This document shows, piece after piece, positions 62,242 to 64,000 of a stretch of DNA of 64,000 nt. How positions within the stretch are numbered: the stretch's first letter is position 1; each line of letters starts with the position of its first letter. Origin of the DNA: Smithella sp. (GTDB lineage: Bacteria; Desulfobacterota; Syntrophia; Syntrophales; Smithellaceae); contig JAGPFC010000006.1 of assembly GCA_018056685.1 (NCBI GenBank), positions 33,501 through 97,500 on the forward strand. Reading direction: 5' to 3'. The position numbers and the translations under genes are program-made. The notes beneath the pieces are model-generated. The model was given only the letters and a program-made list of their open reading frames with translations. It did not search any database and was not told where the DNA came from.

Positions 62242-63740
62242 TCAGATTGCTCCATCGCAAGAATTCCCAGATAAATATATTCCACAAGTTGCTCTTCCCG
62301 TAACTGATCTCCCCAGAGAGCATGTCGGATGCCTTTGTATCGGCGCTGGAGAAATCCTCGCAGCATCTCCATGGATTGTTCAGGAGATATAACGCTCATG
62401 TCATTCATGATGCCAAGCGCGCGAAAAGTACAGAAACCGCCCTGACATGGTCCCATGCCTAAACGGGTTCGGTGCTGAATATCTCCCACTTTTCTTGTAG
62501 ACGTCTGCCGGATGATTCTTTCCACGTCACTCCGGGTGACCAGTTCACATTCGCATACAATATTTTTCATATTCGTCAGCCGTTTCGCCAGAGGATAACC
62601 GCTCAGTTCTTCCTGGCCATCCAGCGGAATTTCCGCGGTTTCGCAGGGCTTTTTCAGATTCAATAAGGCCATGATGGTATCTACCATTTTCTCGGCCATC
62701 AATCGGAATGTCGAGAGCTTTCCTCCGACGATGCTGTACAGTCCGTTTTCATGATTGATGATTTGAAAGCCGCGGGAAATTTCATGACTGTCCGCTTTTT
62801 TGGATTTGAGCAGCGGTCGGACGCCGGAAAAAGCACGGATGATGCGAGTTGCATTAAAGTGAGGAATCATCCGTCCCGCTTCGCTGATGATGGTATCCAC
62901 CTCCGGCGATTCCATAATCAGATTATCGGGATCCTCAATGGCCAGCGACGTTGTTCCGGCCAGACAAACGGCTTCGTTGGGTACAATGATGTCGCCGTCA
63001 GAAGGCTGTCTCAGTCGATTTATAACCATATTGGTCAGACGGTGATTGGTGATCACCAGCGAACCTTTGACCAGCGTCATCGGCACCTCGCTGCCGGCCA
63101 GTGCCGCAACCATATTGGCCCAGGCACCGGTCGCATTAATGATGATGTTGCCATGAATTTCTCTGGTTTCTCCAGTGGACTGATCAATGGCTTTGATGCC
63201 CGTGCAGCGGCCGTGTGATTTGATGATTTCTGTAACTTTGTGACGTGTGAAAATTATGCCGCCACGCAGCTCGGAAGTCCTGATGTTGAGCATGCACAAA
63301 CGAAACGGATCGATAGAGCAGTCCGGGACCTTGATGGCTTCCTCGATTTGCGGATTAAGATTGGGCACCAGTTCCAGTGCTTTGCTTGCTGAAAGGACTT
63401 CAGCAGGAATTCCGACGGCTTCACAGCCCCGGAGAAATACTTCCCTGAAACGTTTGGAGTCTCCGGGCAGGCGCACGAATAATCCTCCAGTCTGTTCCAC
63501 GCATTTTTTCCCTATTCTTCTGAGAATGAGATTTTCTTCATAGCATTCCCGGGCTGCCACAGGATCGGTGACAGCATATCGTCCACCACTGTGCAGAAGA
63601 CCATGACAGGCGCCAGTGGCTCCTGCCGCGAAATCTCCCTTTTCAACAAGACAATGAGAAATCCCCCGCAGTGCCAAATCTCTGGCAATCCCGCAGCCTG
63701 TCGCTCCTCCTCCGATAATAATCACATCCGTTTTAATCAT
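62238..63740 (-). CDS. glpA: Anaerobic glycerol-3-phosphate dehydrogenase subunit A
   Basis: 500 residues. FAD-binding DVIIIGGGATGCGIARDLALRG, GACHGLLHSGGRYAV, catalytic-domain INATGAWANMVAAL, and a C-terminal BFD-like [2Fe-2S] region (CECELVTRSDVERIIRQ..GMGPCQGGFC). It oxidises sn-glycerol-3-phosphate to dihydroxyacetone phosphate. It follows glpK by 47 bases, giving the order glpK-glpA-glpB-glpC. Expression is usually induced by glycerol 3-phosphate; no GlpR site can be seen here. Confidence 0.94.
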   Translation of the reverse strand: MIKTDVIIIGGGATGCGIARDLALRGISHCLVEKGDFAAGATGACHGLLHSGGRYAVTDPVAARECYEENLILRRIGKKCVEQTGGLFVRLPGDSKRFREVFLRGCEAVGIPAEVLSASKALELVPNLNPQIEEAIKVPDCSIDPFRLCMLNIRTSELRGGIIFTRHKVTEIIKSHGRCTGIKAIDQSTGETREIHGNIIINATGAWANMVAALAGSEVPMTLVKGSLVITNHRLTNMVINRLRQPSDGDIIVPNEAVCLAGTTSLAIEDPDNLIMESPEVDTIISEAGRMIPHFNATRIIRAFSGVRPLLKSKKADSHEISRGFQIINHENGLYSIVGGKLSTFRLMAEKMVDTIMALLNLKKPCETAEIPLDGQEELSGYPLAKRLTNMKNIVCECELVTRSDVERIIRQTSTRKVGDIQHRTRLGMGPCQGGFCTFRALGIMNDMSVISPEQSMEMLRGFLQRRYKGIRHALWGDQLREEQLVEYIYLGILAMEQSE

Positions 63741-63787
63741 CTAACCTAAACTTTCTTCCTCTTACCTTCAGTCTTCAGCCTTCAGGC

Positions 63788-64000
63788 TTATCCTTCTTCT
63801 TCCCATTTCATCGCGCGTTTGACTGCCTTTTTCCAGTTATCGTATAGGTGTTTGCGTTGATCATCACTCATCTGCGGGTTGAAGCGACGGTTGATTTTCC
63901 TTCTTTGCGCGATCATGGATTGATCTTTCCAGAAACCGACCGCAAGGCCCGCCAGATATGCTGCTCCTAACGCGGTGGTTTCAATGTTTTGTGGTCGTTG
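63788..64000 (-). CDS. glpK: Glycerol kinase, C-terminal fragment
   Basis: The last 70 residues of glycerol kinase, running off the window edge. [19 protein letters not shown] (the ATP-binding C-terminal motif), then [29 protein letters not shown] before the stop at 63788. It phosphorylates glycerol to glycerol 3-phosphate, feeding GlpABC. It is the first visible gene of the operon. Confidence 0.93.
   Translation of the reverse strand, partial: QRPQNIETTALGAAYLAGLAVGFWKDQSMIAQRRKINRRFNPQMSDDQRKHLYDNWKKAVKRAMKWEEEG

Overview
This 64 kb window looks like chromosome from an anaerobic, lipid- and short-acid-degrading deltaproteobacterium (Desulfobacterota, most like the Syntrophales such as Syntrophus or Smithella). 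That is an inference from content: two acyl-CoA dehydrogenases, a thiolase, two type-II hydroxyacyl-CoA dehydrogenases, a 3-hydroxyacyl-CoA dehydrogenase, a propionyl/acetyl-CoA synthetase, a class III CoA-transferase, an NrdD-type reductase homologue, an anaerobic glycerol-3-phosphate dehydrogenase operon and heavy cyclic-di-GMP signalling. No species marker such as rRNA is present.

Layout. 1-8.2 kb: envelope and hypothetical genes (cysteine-peptidase-like secreted protein, DUF6812, lytic transglycosylase MltA), then an accessory patch with a methyltransferase-like gene, DUF2845 and an AT-rich glycosyltransferase, bracketed by decayed IS3-type and IS91-type transposases. 8.3-16.3 kb: a Ste24-type M48 protease and a leftward run of CoA-metabolism genes (thiolase, SDR, CaiB-type CoA-transferase, PrpE-like ligase, 3-hydroxyacyl-CoA dehydrogenase), with clear terminators behind the last two. 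16.7-25.6 kb: a rightward set of FabD, a biotin-less carboxyltransferase, and a tightly overlapping cassette of acyl-CoA dehydrogenase, KAS III, ketoreductase, dehydratase, KAS II, acyl carrier protein, acyltransferase and phosphopantetheinyl transferase. This reads as a dedicated secondary fatty-acid or polyketide lipid pathway with its own carrier and carrier-activating enzyme. 25.8-34.6 kb: PilZ protein, two-domain flavodoxin-like protein, SDR, MATE transporter, receiver-PAS-HD-GYP protein, and a zinc-ribbon/SPFH protein pair.

34.8-41.7 kb is the most unusual part. An AT-rich acyltransferase (HxxxDG motif) and an asparagine-synthetase-like protein are followed, on the other strand, by a 40-residue Cys-Pro-Pro repeat peptide with its own promoter and ribosome binding site. 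Next comes a two-gene operon of a SAMHD1-like HD phosphohydrolase and an anaerobic ribonucleotide reductase homologue that lacks the radical-bearing glycine and probably the catalytic cysteine.

42-54 kb: a long acyl-CoA dehydrogenase, a multi-PAS HD-GYP protein behind a promoter with an embedded palindrome, a thioesterase, a candidate non-coding RNA, DedA, an outer-membrane barrel, serA, and a GGDEF diguanylate cyclase whose leader carries a class I c-di-GMP (GEMM) riboswitch. 54-64 kb: tRNA-Lys, purA, serC, a DEAD-box helicase, two small helical or secreted proteins and the glpK-glpA-glpB-glpC operon, with glpK cut by the window edge.
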